Shown: one piece after another, positions 31,101-39,816 of the stretch
How the letters are laid out: each line of letters starts with the position of its first letter
How positions within the stretch are numbered: the stretch's first letter is position 1
Assembly: GCF_011074885.1 (NCBI RefSeq)
Contig: NC_054688.1
Coordinates: 868,001-932,000 of the forward strand
Length of the DNA: 64,000 nt
Source of the DNA: Brettanomyces bruxellensis
Lineage: Eukaryota > Ascomycota > Pichiomycetes > Pichiales > Pichiaceae
Reading direction: 5' to 3'
The notes under the pieces: model-generated
The model's input: the letters and a program-made list of their open reading frames with translations, nothing else
What the model was told of the DNA's origin: nothing
Databases searched by the model: none
Program-made: the position numbers and the translations under genes

Positions 31101-32342
31101 TATATTAAGTCGTTCTGTAAGTCATGCAGCGTTTGTCAACGAAATAAGACCTCTACTCAAGCTGTCCAAGGACTATTTTCACCATTACCTATACCGGAAG
31201 GTCGATGGACCGATGTCTCTATGGATTTTGTTACTGCTGTTCCGAAAACTATTCGAGACCATGATATGATTCTGGTTATCATTGACAGATTTACTAAAAT
31301 GGCACATTTTATTGCCACAGATAAAACTCTAGACGCACCACGTTGTGCACAGTTATTTTTGGCCGAATGCTTTAAGCTTCATGGCATCCCACACCGTTTA
31401 GTGTCGGATAAAGATATTAGATTTATGAATAAGTTTTGGTATACATTTAATAGTATGGTAGGTACCTCCCTACTCATGTCTACGACAAACCATCCGCAGA
31501 CAGATGGCCAAACTGAACGTGTCAATCGCGTTTTAAACCAATTAATTCGCACATATTGCGCTAATGACTTGACAAGCTGGGACACTATGCTTCCTATGCT
31601 AGAATTTGCTTATAATAATAGTATACAAAAATCATCAGGCATGACTCCGTTTGAGCTCAGCCAAGGTTATAGACCTACTTCACCTACTTTTATATCAGGC
31701 GCCAGAGTTGATAGCTCTAGGTATAGTCCTAATGCTGAAGAATATGTCAAACGCATGAAACTCGTTATGCAACAAGCCCAAGATAATTTAGTTTTAGCTC
31801 AACATCATCAGGAATTACAACATAATAAGAAAGTTCGCACTCATGATTTTAAAGTTGGAGATCTCATACTTCTAAACAAGGATTGCTTCAACCGGAAATA
31901 TAAATATCACAAAGTTTTACCAGTTTTCATCGGACCTTACAGAATCATTAAACAACAAGGTGATAACGCATTTGAAATCGATTTCCCAGAAACCGTACAT
32001 ACAAAACGTGTTTTCAATGTCCGTTGGTTCCGTCACTTCCTTCAACAGAATGCCGCATTCCCTCGCGTTCCTCCTCGCACAGACCTCGAAATTTTACAAC
32101 GATTGAGTGAAGTTACAGCTATTGCCGCTTATGATCGCGAACATCAAACTTATGACGTCCATTGGAAAGATTGTGATCCCGAACATAGTACTTCAATTCC
32201 AACATCTTACCTTAACAAAATGCCATCCCAACTTCGTTCCACATTGATGACCAACTTAGGACACTTAATCCGTTTACAACAATACGAAGATCATTCAAAG
32301 GATGAATTTGGCACACCACCGGAGGGTTACACAGTCGATTAA
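28092..32342 (+). CDS. pol: Retrotransposon Pol (protease, RT, RNase H, integrase)
   Basis: Expressed most likely as Gag-Pol by -1 frameshift at 28092; the first in-frame ATG is at 28167. Numbering from 28161, a Lys/Asn-rich linker is followed by protease DSGA at about 184, reverse transcriptase with LDLMSGYYQV, FGLTNAPSTF and YIDD (525-528), and RNase H with the TDACG Asp near 674. Integrase has the zinc part H959...CSVC 989-992 and the triad D1022, D1083, E1119, with 35 residues between the last two. A GPY/F module (FIGPYRII) lies near 1255. The last ~100 residues look like a degenerate chromodomain (YDVHWKDCDPEHSTS near 1330). No stop or frameshift breaks the domains. Confidence 0.95.
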   Translation, partial: FKCGESIEADLSIDTQSGQNETEVKMRNIKNFKKKENIKTKKQLENRKEQKDLNLNSSYSQKITKTQKNTENLKNQKNTENLKNSKNKENSNVQEKIEEIPHSDLDDAHALALNMIDQDASVSVRTLENNVSDHNTESEEFVETLKENFEKLKLENPDLDESFLNEIVYKNYGQDLNLNYVEAPQIAEAAKVIAILKGAYHMPVVIDSGATSNFISRQIVKDLNLESEIRRCEPLQVNAVGHKMVTSHFIVLDWTFLFQTEINATVAFFIIDIPTRDVFLGLPFIQRYQEFINWKLIGKSKPYQKTDYNIKCNCLDIADYLKELRNPEQVPGMLYIQTLTPENTQIRTETEVSGVAHLKEKLIKEYSDVLTNDPPSTLPPKRNLVHRIILQRPNDTTFRRQYKLSHAEQIELTKQVNDLMKRNWIRPSASPFNSPVLFVKKKDGSLRMCVDYRALNNLTIKDKFPIPDIEKLTSDLGKAKVYSKLDLMSGYYQVRIEETDIDKTAFSTENGHYEWMVMPFGLTNAPSTFQRLMNNILAPYLSKFVKVYIDDILIYSEHTADHFDHVRTVLQTLRENKLIAKLSKCAFFFKKLRFLGFVITPEGVETDPDKIKVIKEWPTPTSIKEAQSFLGLTGFYRRFIQRYSLTAKPILDYIAKRCEWTSLQDTAFKDLKNKFLSAPLLVHPIWDPGYTFRIHTDACGYAVGYVLEQLDPYGKVIGVIAYGSKKLLPAQLRYSIYEREFLAVIEALKTWRYYLMNRKFIIKTDHKSLIHLKNQNLIDTQRVAKWIDFLSQYDFEVEYIKGHDNSAADALSRYPELKLLEPAAGLELAAAAVLDALALEDIDKKRSATFLHSIITSTLEDNAIADITDSGAMIATLTSADESSGSVQSILKWNDDLKQQIIKAYKYDKDLSRVYELLKNGAKLKPSTQDLRHYAQHFRYHNELLYYTTFLGSEYSRLAIPYDKKIKDLLVRQCHDSITAGHFGYFKTFELAHKMFYWPKMLNYIKSFCKSCSVCQRNKTSTQAVQGLFSPLPIPEGRWTDVSMDFVTAVPKTIRDHDMILVIIDRFTKMAHFIATDKTLDAPRCAQLFLAECFKLHGIPHRLVSDKDIRFMNKFWYTFNSMVGTSLLMSTTNHPQTDGQTERVNRVLNQLIRTYCANDLTSWDTMLPMLEFAYNNSIQKSSGMTPFELSQGYRPTSPTFISGARVDSSRYSPNAEEYVKRMKLVMQQAQDNLVLAQHHQELQHNKKVRTHDFKVGDLILLNKDCFNRKYKYHKVLPVFIGPYRIIKQQGDNAFEIDFPETVHTKRVFNVRWFRHFLQQNAAFPRVPPRTDLEILQRLSEVTAIAAYDREHQTYDVHWKDCDPEHSTSIPTSYLNKMPSQLRSTLMTNLGHLIRLQQYEDHSKDEFGTPPEGYTVD

Positions 32343-32417
32343 TGCGACCTACAACATTTTGAATTTTGTTTTAAGAGTGGTAACGATCGAGGACGATCTT
32401 TTTGCAAAGCGCGGTAT

Positions 32418-33007
32418 TGTGAGGGATCGAACAAGGAAAAGTCACGTGTTATCCAAATGGTTACGTAATATTATGAGCGAAGCAACATGAGCGAATTATT
32501 TATTAAAATTGGACGACGAGATGCAAATATTTTATTAAGCAGAAAAACGAGAAAATATTAAATGAGTATTTAGCCTTTTTGGAAAACTCAAGATGAAGAT
32601 AAGAAAGAAGAAGCAACAGCTTAGATAAGAAGAAGATAGAAAAAGAATAAGAAGAACAGAGATAAGAATAAGAGAAAATATAACAAGAAGATAAAAATAA
32701 GAAAACAAATAAAAACAAATACAAAACAAGTCATTAAAATAAATATAATAACACTTCAAATTATAAACATATACAAAGGGGTGCTTTTATCTATATCCTA
32801 GTGAATACAAACTAGTTGATTATTTCATTATACATTACTTCCGCACTTACTTAAATTACATCATAACATTCTAAAAACACTATTTTACAACATACAATAC
32901 TTCATCTTTTAGTGGTTTGATTCAACACTTCAAAACAAACACACAAATCACTTTGGACTTACATAATCTAAAATAATTTAGGTTCAAACCAAAGCAGACC
33001 CCTTACA
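32418..33007 (+). repeat. 3' LTR (590 bp)
   Basis: Same sequence as the 5' LTR; bounded on the right by TACTG. The preceding bases (CAAAGCGCGGTAT) are not a clean polypurine tract. Confidence 0.97.
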
Positions 33008-33012
33008 TACTG
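33008..33012. repeat. Target site duplication, right copy
   Basis: TACTG, eight to twelve bases upstream of the mature tRNA-Pro. Confidence 0.93.
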
Positions 33013-33019
33013 CTGTTTA

Positions 33020-33091
33020 GGGTCAATGGTCTAGTGGTATGATTCCTGCTTTGGGAGCAGGAGGCCCTGGGTTCAATTCCCAGTTGACCCC
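33020..33091 (+). tRNA. tRNA-Pro (anticodon UGG), no intron
   Basis: A 72-nt cloverleaf: acceptor GGGTCAA/TTGACCC, A-box TGGTCTAGTGG, anticodon stem CCTGC/GCAGG around TTTGGGA (anticodon TGG), T-arm CTGGG TTCAATT CCCAG, discriminator C. Very close to the S. cerevisiae tRNA-Pro(UGG) except that the intron found there is absent. TTTT at 33092-33095 would end Pol III transcription. It is the landing point of the LTR element. Confidence 0.97.
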
Positions 33092-33095
33092 TTTT
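33092..33095 (+). terminator. Pol III terminator of tRNA-Pro
   Basis: Four T directly after the discriminator base. Confidence 0.75.
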
Positions 33096-33488
33096 ATTTT
33101 TTATATTCTTGCTCCTTTTTTAAAGGAGTTAATTAATTACCTTACATTATCTTGTTTTACATATCGTCTTATTTTGATCCAAATGTTGGAAAATAAAGAT
33201 ATAGCTGAGGCTTGTTTTAAACTACTGCTTATGATTAAGCCTAGCTTGTTCCCACGTAAAGCTAAAGAAATCTTGGTTTGTGAGAGCAGCTGGCCTCTTC
33301 CTTTTAAGGTTAGTGCTGAAAATTTTTTTGGGCAACGGATACTTTTCTTTCCTGAAAAAAAAAAAATAAAATAAAGCGAAAAGTGAAGAATAATATAAAA
33401 CAGATCTAGTTTCTTGATACCTCCTTAATGTATCCTTTATAGATCAAGAAGGCAGTCTGCACATCAGAGTGGAAGAGAAAACACCAAG
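33096..33488. other. Intergenic tRNA-Pro to TIF34
   Basis: AT-rich spacer with an A-run at about 33356-33366. An open frame crossing the tRNA (33039-33374) is not a gene. Confidence 0.4.
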
Positions 33489-34574
33489 ATGATTAGACCT
33501 ATCCTTTTGAAGGGTCACGAGAGACCTCTAACTCAGGTCAAATTTAACGTCGAAGGGGACATATTATTTTCAGTCTCGAAGGATCAAGAGGCTTCAGTTT
33601 GGTACTCATCCAATGGAGAGAGAATTGGTACACTTAATGGACACAAGGGTACAATTTGGTCTATTGATGTTGATCAAAACACAGATTATGTGATAACGGC
33701 ATCGGCCGATTTTACAGGTAAACTCTGGAAGGCACAAACAGGTGAATGCATTTATACTTGGAATTTTGAGGCACCAGCTAAAAGAGTGGAATTTAATCCT
33801 GAAAGTAAGAAGGCTTTGTTTGTGACGGATGAGGTTATGGGCCAAATTGGTACTATTAAAATCTTCCCTATTGATCACTTAAAGGATGAGCAGGCTTCTA
33901 CGGCGGAATTAGAAATTAGGAATGATAAAGGCGTTAGCGCAAGATTTACGGTTGCTGCCTGGGGTTACGGTGGAACGACTATTGTTGCAGGCCATGCAAA
34001 TGGCGAAATTACAAAATGGGATGTTAAAACTGGTGCTTGCCTAGGACGGGTGAAGGCCCACGAGATGCAGGTTACTGACATACAGATGGCTCAGGACAAA
34101 ACTTATTTCATTACATCATCGAAGGATAAATCAGCCAAACTGTTTGACGTTGATAACCTTCGTTTACTCAAGACATATACTTCCGATGCACCATTAAATA
34201 CAGCATGCATTACTCCAGTGAAGGACTTTGTCATATTAGGTGGTGGTCAGGATGCTAGGGATGTCACAACTACTGCAGCTGCAGAGGGTAAATTTGAGGC
34301 GAAGATTCATCACAAGATTTTCCAAGATGAAATCGGCCGAGTTAAGGGTCATTTTGGTCCCTTGAACTATATTGCCGTGCATCCACAGGGTACGGCTTAT
34401 GCCTCAGGTGGTGAGGATGGTTACATTCGTCTTCATCATTTCCCTAAATCGTATTTTGACTTCCAGTATGATGTTGAAAAGACGGCAAAGGCTGCCAAGC
34501 AACAGGAACTCGAGAGACAGAAGCAGGAAGAAGAAGGTACTGATGAGCAAGCGGCAGTTAGCGCTTCAGCCTAA
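33489..34574 (+). CDS. TIF34: Translation initiation factor eIF3 subunit i
   Basis: A 361-residue WD40 propeller (S. cerevisiae 347) and core subunit of eIF3, which organises 43S pre-initiation complexes. It opens with MIRPILLKGHERPLTQVKFN as eIF3i does, and repeats with GH...WD-type blocks follow: DQEASVWYSSNGERIGTLNGHKGTIWS, ADFTGKLWKAQTGECI, GHANGEITKWDVKTG, SSKDKSAKLFD, and GHFGPLNYIAVHPQGTAYASGGEDGYIRLHHF. A Lys/Glu/Gln-rich tail follows the last blade, as in homologues. The LTR element and tRNA lie just upstream, so its promoter may have been brought near the LTR 3' end. Confidence 0.96.
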   Translation: MIRPILLKGHERPLTQVKFNVEGDILFSVSKDQEASVWYSSNGERIGTLNGHKGTIWSIDVDQNTDYVITASADFTGKLWKAQTGECIYTWNFEAPAKRVEFNPESKKALFVTDEVMGQIGTIKIFPIDHLKDEQASTAELEIRNDKGVSARFTVAAWGYGGTTIVAGHANGEITKWDVKTGACLGRVKAHEMQVTDIQMAQDKTYFITSSKDKSAKLFDVDNLRLLKTYTSDAPLNTACITPVKDFVILGGGQDARDVTTTAAAEGKFEAKIHHKIFQDEIGRVKGHFGPLNYIAVHPQGTAYASGGEDGYIRLHHFPKSYFDFQYDVEKTAKAAKQQELERQKQEEEGTDEQAAVSASA

Positions 34575-35139
34575 GTAAACCGGCAAAAAGCCAGGTAATG
34601 AATATATTTGCTTTCTTATTTCTGTTGGGATGCAAGTGGAAGAAATATGAAAAGTTTCTCTAATACATACACATGTAACTTTTGTCTACGTAGATTTACA
34701 AGTATGGAAGAACAAAATTAAACTTAAAAGATTAAATTAAGTACTAGGAGATGGCATGAAAAGAAAGGATCACCTTGGTAAGAGAATAAGCAGTATTATC
34801 ATGCACAATCACGGTAAATTTCGGCTCGGCGTTGAACACAGGGAATCTATTAATCGAAATATGGAATCAACCATCAAACTATTAAATCATAAGTGTTCAA
34901 TAACATATATGCACATTGAATACAAATTATGAACGAGTAGGCCTGCTCTTCTCGTTTTCCTATTAGTGGTATTAACATCCAATTCTAGAACATTGATTTT
35001 ACGACACCTCTATCGGTTCTCCTAAAAGTAAACCATAGCCTTATGTTTGTCCATTATCCATCCAAGCTAAATTTTTCAGCCAAATCGTTCGTTAAACTTT
35101 CATCATCTCTTCTATTCAACTTTAGACAGGGAAATAAGT
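34575..35139. other. Intergenic between TIF34 and the SERF-type gene
   Basis: About 560 bp between convergent genes, AT-rich; nothing recognised. Confidence 0.4.
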
Positions 35140-35331
35140 CTACTTTCTCCCCTTAGATGCAGCCTCTTTAGCCTTTCTTTCATCCGCAGCCTTCTGCTTT
35201 GCCCTCAAAATAGCGGCATCATCTTCCATTCTCTTCTTTGGGTCTCCATTCTTCTTATTCTTTTTGTTGTTGGAACCGCTCTTCTTAAGTGCCTTCTTTC
35301 TGGCATTTTCTCTTTGATTTCCTCTACTCAT
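35140..35331 (-). CDS. Small SERF/4F5-family protein (YDL085C-A-like)
   Basis: Only 63 residues, but clearly real: MSRGNQRENARKKALKK and GDPKKRMEDDAAILRAKQKAADERK are the two conserved blocks of the SERF/4F5 family. These very basic proteins are disordered; human SERF1 modifies amyloid aggregation, and the yeast protein (68 aa) is poorly characterised. The first block, with GNQRxxAR, gives the start. Minus strand, convergent with TIF34. Confidence 0.9.
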   Translation of the reverse strand: MSRGNQRENARKKALKKSGSNNKKNKKNGDPKKRMEDDAAILRAKQKAADERKAKEAASKGRK

Positions 35332-36060
35332 ATTGAAGTATGACGAACAAGTAAAAATGTATTAAAAATTGATGAGTCCTAAATAATGATTGGAAAGAGA
35401 TCCCAGCTCTAACCGCATTGGGTAAAGTGATGGTATTTTTTTCTAGTTTTGTGACTCTATATAATAAGACCTCCCTTTATATATGCCGTGGCGAAATTTA
35501 ACTCTGAAAAATTTTTTGGCAAACCAGAGACTAGAACCGACCGGAGAACAATACACTTCAGGCACTTCTATTTTTTCACAAGCGTCCTGTTTCTTATTTT
35601 TATTCAAGTGCGACTTTATTATTCAATATTATTAGCATACTTGGTAAACCACTCGGGGATTGAGAATTACCTGCCTGAACTATTCTACGAATATACAACT
35701 GCACAATCAAAGCAAAATATTATATATGTTGAACGAAATCGGAATGAAGGGGGAAGAAGGTCCTTTGCCAACGCCAATAACAGATCTATAACTGAGAACA
35801 TTTTACGCGTCGATTGACGTTCATAAATTGTTTTTATTCCTCCAACCATTCTCTCACACGTACATATATTGATCATGTCTTCTTGAATAAAAGGGCCACA
35901 TTCAATTTTTCGGGTTGTAAAGAATCAACTTTTACCAAAGTAAATTTACCGGCTTTTTTGGATATAGAAGTACATTGTGGTCGCTACAAAATACACGACA
36001 AAGATAGATCTATAACAACTTTGGGATCCTAAACGAATTCCATCTGTTCCGATCTCCAAA
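35332..36060. other. Intergenic, divergent promoter of the SERF gene and APM4
   Basis: AT-rich. Open frames at 35488-35817 (begins GTG) and 35814-36032 (begins TTG) are not supported. An ACGCGT hexamer at 35805-35810 stands alone and may be chance. Confidence 0.45.
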
Positions 36061-37690
36061 ATGATAGCTGCGTTCTTTATTTTCAATAGAAAAGGGGAAG
36101 TTCTTATATCAAGAATATTCAGGGAAGGGGTTCGCCGAAATGTTAGTGAGGTTTTCCGAATACAAGTAATTTCAAAACTTTCAGACATAAAGTCACCCGT
36201 GCTAACATTGGGCTCTACATCATTTCTACATATCCGGCATGGACCTTTATGGTTTGTGGCCGTTACTAGAGATAATGCTGATGCATCAGTTGTTTTGGAA
36301 TTTTTGTATAATTTTGTCGAAACTTTGCAAATAACTTTTCTCAATGATAGAAATAGAGTTCTTACTGATGTTGATGTGATGAATAATTTCTTGGCAACAT
36401 ATGAAATACTAGATCGAATAATAAATTATGGCTATGTTCAAGATTGGGATAAAAATACACTTCAACATACGCTTCGTTCAGGGATAGTCAAGGGTAAAGG
36501 ACTTAAGCCGAAGGTCTCCCACAAAATGAAAACAGAAACTCATAAGGTTTCGAATGCTGGTGCTGAATTAATTAGAAATGGAACAATGCTTCTTTCTAGA
36601 GCGAACAGTACAATGAAGAGAAAATCCAGCATATTGGTTTCATCATCAAATAGATTAAATTCGTTTGGTAATGGATCACAACAGAAGTTGTCGTTGTCAA
36701 GGAGCAAAAAGAGTAAAATATCATTATCCGTTCACGAAGATGTCAACTTACTAATGTCTCATGATGGGGCAATTATTAGGGCCTTTGTTGAAGGATCGAT
36801 ACATGCGGATACGGATTTTACCAATTCACCCATCTGCTCGTTTAGATTGATCAAACGGAAGAATAAGGTTGTTGGAAAATATAGAAAACCCAATAATGAG
36901 GATGCTGCATTTCTTTCGGATGGTTACGATAATATCATAGATAGTGACGAAGAAGAACAGACCGAAGAGGATGATACAGAAATAAGTACAATTGGCGAAC
37001 AATCTGAAAATAAAGATGATTACGATACCGTGGAAGCGGAATTTAATGCGGATGGGCGGATATCTGAACACGAAACGAGTAGTGGTGCTAAAGGAATGCT
37101 CAAAGATTGTAATTTCAACAATTGTGTAAGTCTTCAGGATTTTGACATAGAAGGCATCATAAGATTTACTCCGGTAAGTGCCCAGTTTGAGGTTATGAAG
37201 TATCGAACGGATATCACTAATCTTCCATTCATGGTGTATTCAAATATCGCAAGCGTTGGTGCAAACAAATTCAAATATGTCGTTAGGCTGAAATCGCACT
37301 ACTCGAAGAACAATATCGCTACGGACGTTTTTTTTAAAAATTCCAACACCTCCGAATTCTTTAGATGCAGAGATAACGGTTGATATGGGTAAGGCAAAAT
37401 TTCTGGCTGCTGAAGGATGCGTTGAGTGGAAATTTAAGAAGGCAATTGGCCAAAGAATATGCCAACTTACTGCGACTGTGTGCACCTCTGATATAACCAC
37501 TAATGATGGTACAAGAAATTCATGGAGAAACTCTAAACCACCCATATCGATGCAATTTAATATGGGTGGATTCTCCACCAGTGGGTATCGTGTAATGTAT
37601 TTAAAAGTCGAAGAGCCAGTATTAAAGTATTCGACGGTCAAAACAGTGGAATATTCTTCTAGCGCTAAAAGCTATGAAATTAGAATTTAG
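36061..37690 (+). CDS. APM4: AP-2 adaptor medium subunit (mu2), interrupted by a frameshift
   Basis: The AP-2 mu subunit reads cargo tyrosine signals in clathrin endocytosis. The N-terminal longin part (MIAAFFIFNRKGEVLISR, VLTLGSTSFLHIR) and the mu-homology domain (ISLSVHEDVNLLMSHDGAIIRAFVEGSIH) match Apm4. The first frame ends at a TGA at 37381-37383. The expected C-terminus (GKAKFLAAEGCVEWKFKKAIGQ to SSAKSYEIRI) is in the next frame, 37385-37690. The two meet at a T8A5 run (37328-37340): one base too many there breaks an otherwise normal stretch. The whole would be about 540 residues. An assembly or sequencing error, a null allele or a recoded gene are all possible; I favour an error in the homopolymer. 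Confidence 0.85.
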
Positions 37691-37929
37691 ATTTGCTTCT
37701 AATGTTAAGTATCTTTACTGGAACATCGTTCGAAAAAAATATTTTTCATTGTAGTGCATGAATTTTTGTGATATATAGAGGAACAGATTTATACAAAACT
37801 AGGGCAGGGAGAAACAAATGAGCGTTTTATCTTTATATATTTTCGAAGACAATTAAGCAGTGAGTACCCATTTACAAGAATTCACTTTCTTCCTAATGTA
37901 TTGCCTTACGCTAATTCAATCAATATAAT

Positions 37930-39351
37930 ATGGACAGTGTTCGGATTGTGCGTCGGTACTTTCACATATCCGGACTTGCATCCTTCAAGCATAGTATTAA
38001 CGAAATTGATCTTGCTGCTTTGGAAAAGAAGCAAAATTTGTCTGATATAATAAATATAAGGAGGGAACACGTAAAAAGCAGTTTTGAAAACGTGAGCAAG
38101 ACATTTAAAACAAAAAATATTGATACGGCAGTTAATTCACTTATTTCGTCATTATACAATGAAAAGCAAAAGGATACTGAATGGAAGTCAATCCAACCTT
38201 TTCAAACATTTGATGAAAATAATCAAAGGCAAAGAACTAGGCATACGAAACTTTATTTAATACAAACAAAGCTTCATGGTGATTATACGACAATGCGGGA
38301 GAAAAGGAAGAAACGGTGTAAACAGTTACAACAAATGTTTGCTGGACTGCCAAAGAATTATAGTATGGTCAAACTCTCAAAGCTTTTAAATAATGAGATA
38401 TTTCTTAAAAAGGATGCTTCCAGATATTATCAGGAACTAGGAAAGCTATATCTTTCATCAACATACAAACCGGCTGTGATGTATATGAGATGGACTGATC
38501 TTGAGCTTCTTTTAACCCGATTCATATTCGCTGATAGAAACCTAAGAACTGCTGAATACTTACGGCAAGCAAAGAATTTGTCGTTGTATGCACAACAAAT
38601 TTTAGAAGATTGTAGCCTCAGTGGAATAAAGCTCACAAGAATGGAGCTTTTCAAACTTCTTCGAATTACATCGGCTATATCTGAGAAGTCAAAATTATTC
38701 AAGCTATACCGTCAATTTGCCAATGCTTTCGAACCATCTTCTGACTCGGAACTTTTCATGTACTTTCTGAATTCATATATTCCACTTGGTAGAAATTTCA
38801 AGATAGTGCAAGAAGAGGATATTCAATACGGGATGGCAATTTTAAGCGACATGATTAAGTGTACATCACCAATTGTTCCTACTAGATTGATGGACTATTT
38901 AATTCTCAAACTTGGTGCCTGCTCAGGAAGTACATTCCTTGTTCTTGAAACGGTAGAGCATCTTCTGGTTAATTATCATTTAGATTTGGAAAGCATGCTA
39001 GCAATAATCGACTCTTTATTTAAAGTCGATGAAGCAGATCTCTCTCTAATCATTATGAATCGTTATTTGGATGAATGCAAAGATGGCCAAAGGGAAGCAA
39101 ATCCGCTTAAACTTAAATTTGCTGATTTTCCAAATAGATATCGGATAGACGTTCGTCTAATGGATTTCATGTTAAAGGAACATCAATCGATATCTGACAG
39201 AGTGGGCTTTAAATATTATTTAGAATATGATGAGAGAATATGGGACTCTTTTATGAGGTATTACGGTAAAGCGACGAAGCAGAAGTATCTTACAGCTCAA
39301 AAAGTCGCTATGGAAAGCAAAATCAATCAAATAAAGACTGGATTAAGGTAA
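37930..39351 (+). CDS. Unrecognised, probably mitochondrial protein
   Basis: I do not recognise this 473-residue protein. The beginning MDSVRIVRRYFHISGL is basic, lacks acidic residues after position 2 and has an RRYFHIS element like a processing-peptidase site (R at -2 or -3), so import into mitochondria is likely. The rest is alpha-helical in composition, rich in Leu, Lys and Tyr, with helix pairs such as LLLTRFIFADRNLRTAEYLRQAKNL and ILSDMIKCTSPIVPTRLMDYL that recall PPR-like or TPR-like helical repeats. A role in mitochondrial gene expression is a guess. No TM segment, no catalytic motif. Starts with ATG; a TATA-like element is not evident. Short spacer to APM4 (239 bp). Confidence 0.8.
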   Translation: MDSVRIVRRYFHISGLASFKHSINEIDLAALEKKQNLSDIINIRREHVKSSFENVSKTFKTKNIDTAVNSLISSLYNEKQKDTEWKSIQPFQTFDENNQRQRTRHTKLYLIQTKLHGDYTTMREKRKKRCKQLQQMFAGLPKNYSMVKLSKLLNNEIFLKKDASRYYQELGKLYLSSTYKPAVMYMRWTDLELLLTRFIFADRNLRTAEYLRQAKNLSLYAQQILEDCSLSGIKLTRMELFKLLRITSAISEKSKLFKLYRQFANAFEPSSDSELFMYFLNSYIPLGRNFKIVQEEDIQYGMAILSDMIKCTSPIVPTRLMDYLILKLGACSGSTFLVLETVEHLLVNYHLDLESMLAIIDSLFKVDEADLSLIIMNRYLDECKDGQREANPLKLKFADFPNRYRIDVRLMDFMLKEHQSISDRVGFKYYLEYDERIWDSFMRYYGKATKQKYLTAQKVAMESKINQIKTGLR

Positions 39352-39816
39352 CTTTTGCAAGATGGAGCGTGATGGTCATTTAAATGCATCTAACAGCATG
39401 GCCTTCCGCTTGAAGACCATATGATGTAATTGTATTTAAAGTATCATAAGTAAACTTATATATACATTGCATGATATTATTAGACCGTTGATTTCTGTCA
39501 AGTTTCAGTATTTATCTGCGAAATGATCGTTAAGAGAAGCAAGAAAATAGAAAAGACACCCGTACACCTAATAATACACAGGCTGGACGCTATATGATGA
39601 AATAAAGCAATTATGCTGTCATTTCAGGAGCATAAAATTTGGTTTCGCCCCGAAAAATGAAGCCTTTTCTTTTTCCCGTTAAACGCTACCTGACCGAGAA
39701 CACTACACAGTTTACTAATTCTCTAGTCTTACATACTTTGTTTCAATCAAGATTGTCTTTGGAAAACCTGAAATATCTTAACAGAATTTAACAATATCAG
39801 ACTTTTCAAAAGCAAG
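39352..39816. other. Intergenic upstream of NAP1
   Basis: About 465 bp of AT-rich DNA; nothing specific recognised. Confidence 0.4.

Larger units (their letters stand above)
26483..33007 (+). mobile_element. Complete Ty3/gypsy LTR retrotransposon (6,525 bp)
   Basis: Two 590-bp LTRs in direct orientation (TGTGAGG...CTTACA) bound an internal region with gag, then pol in the order protease, reverse transcriptase, RNase H, integrase, the Ty3/gypsy (Metaviridae) order. The LTRs look identical base for base, the 5-bp target duplication TACTG is perfect and both reading frames are open, so this is a recent, possibly active insertion. The 3' LTR ends 12 bp before the mature 5' end of tRNA-Pro, which fits Ty3-like targeting to Pol III start sites. 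A primer binding site follows the 5' LTR. No clear polypurine tract is seen before the 3' LTR. Confidence 0.97.

Noticed and set aside
35805..35810. ACGCGT before APM4
   Set aside because: AP-2 subunits are not known MBF targets, and a single hexamer is not evidence.
35488..36032. Two overlapping ORFs upstream of APM4
   Set aside because: GTG and TTG starts, no homology; promoter region of APM4.
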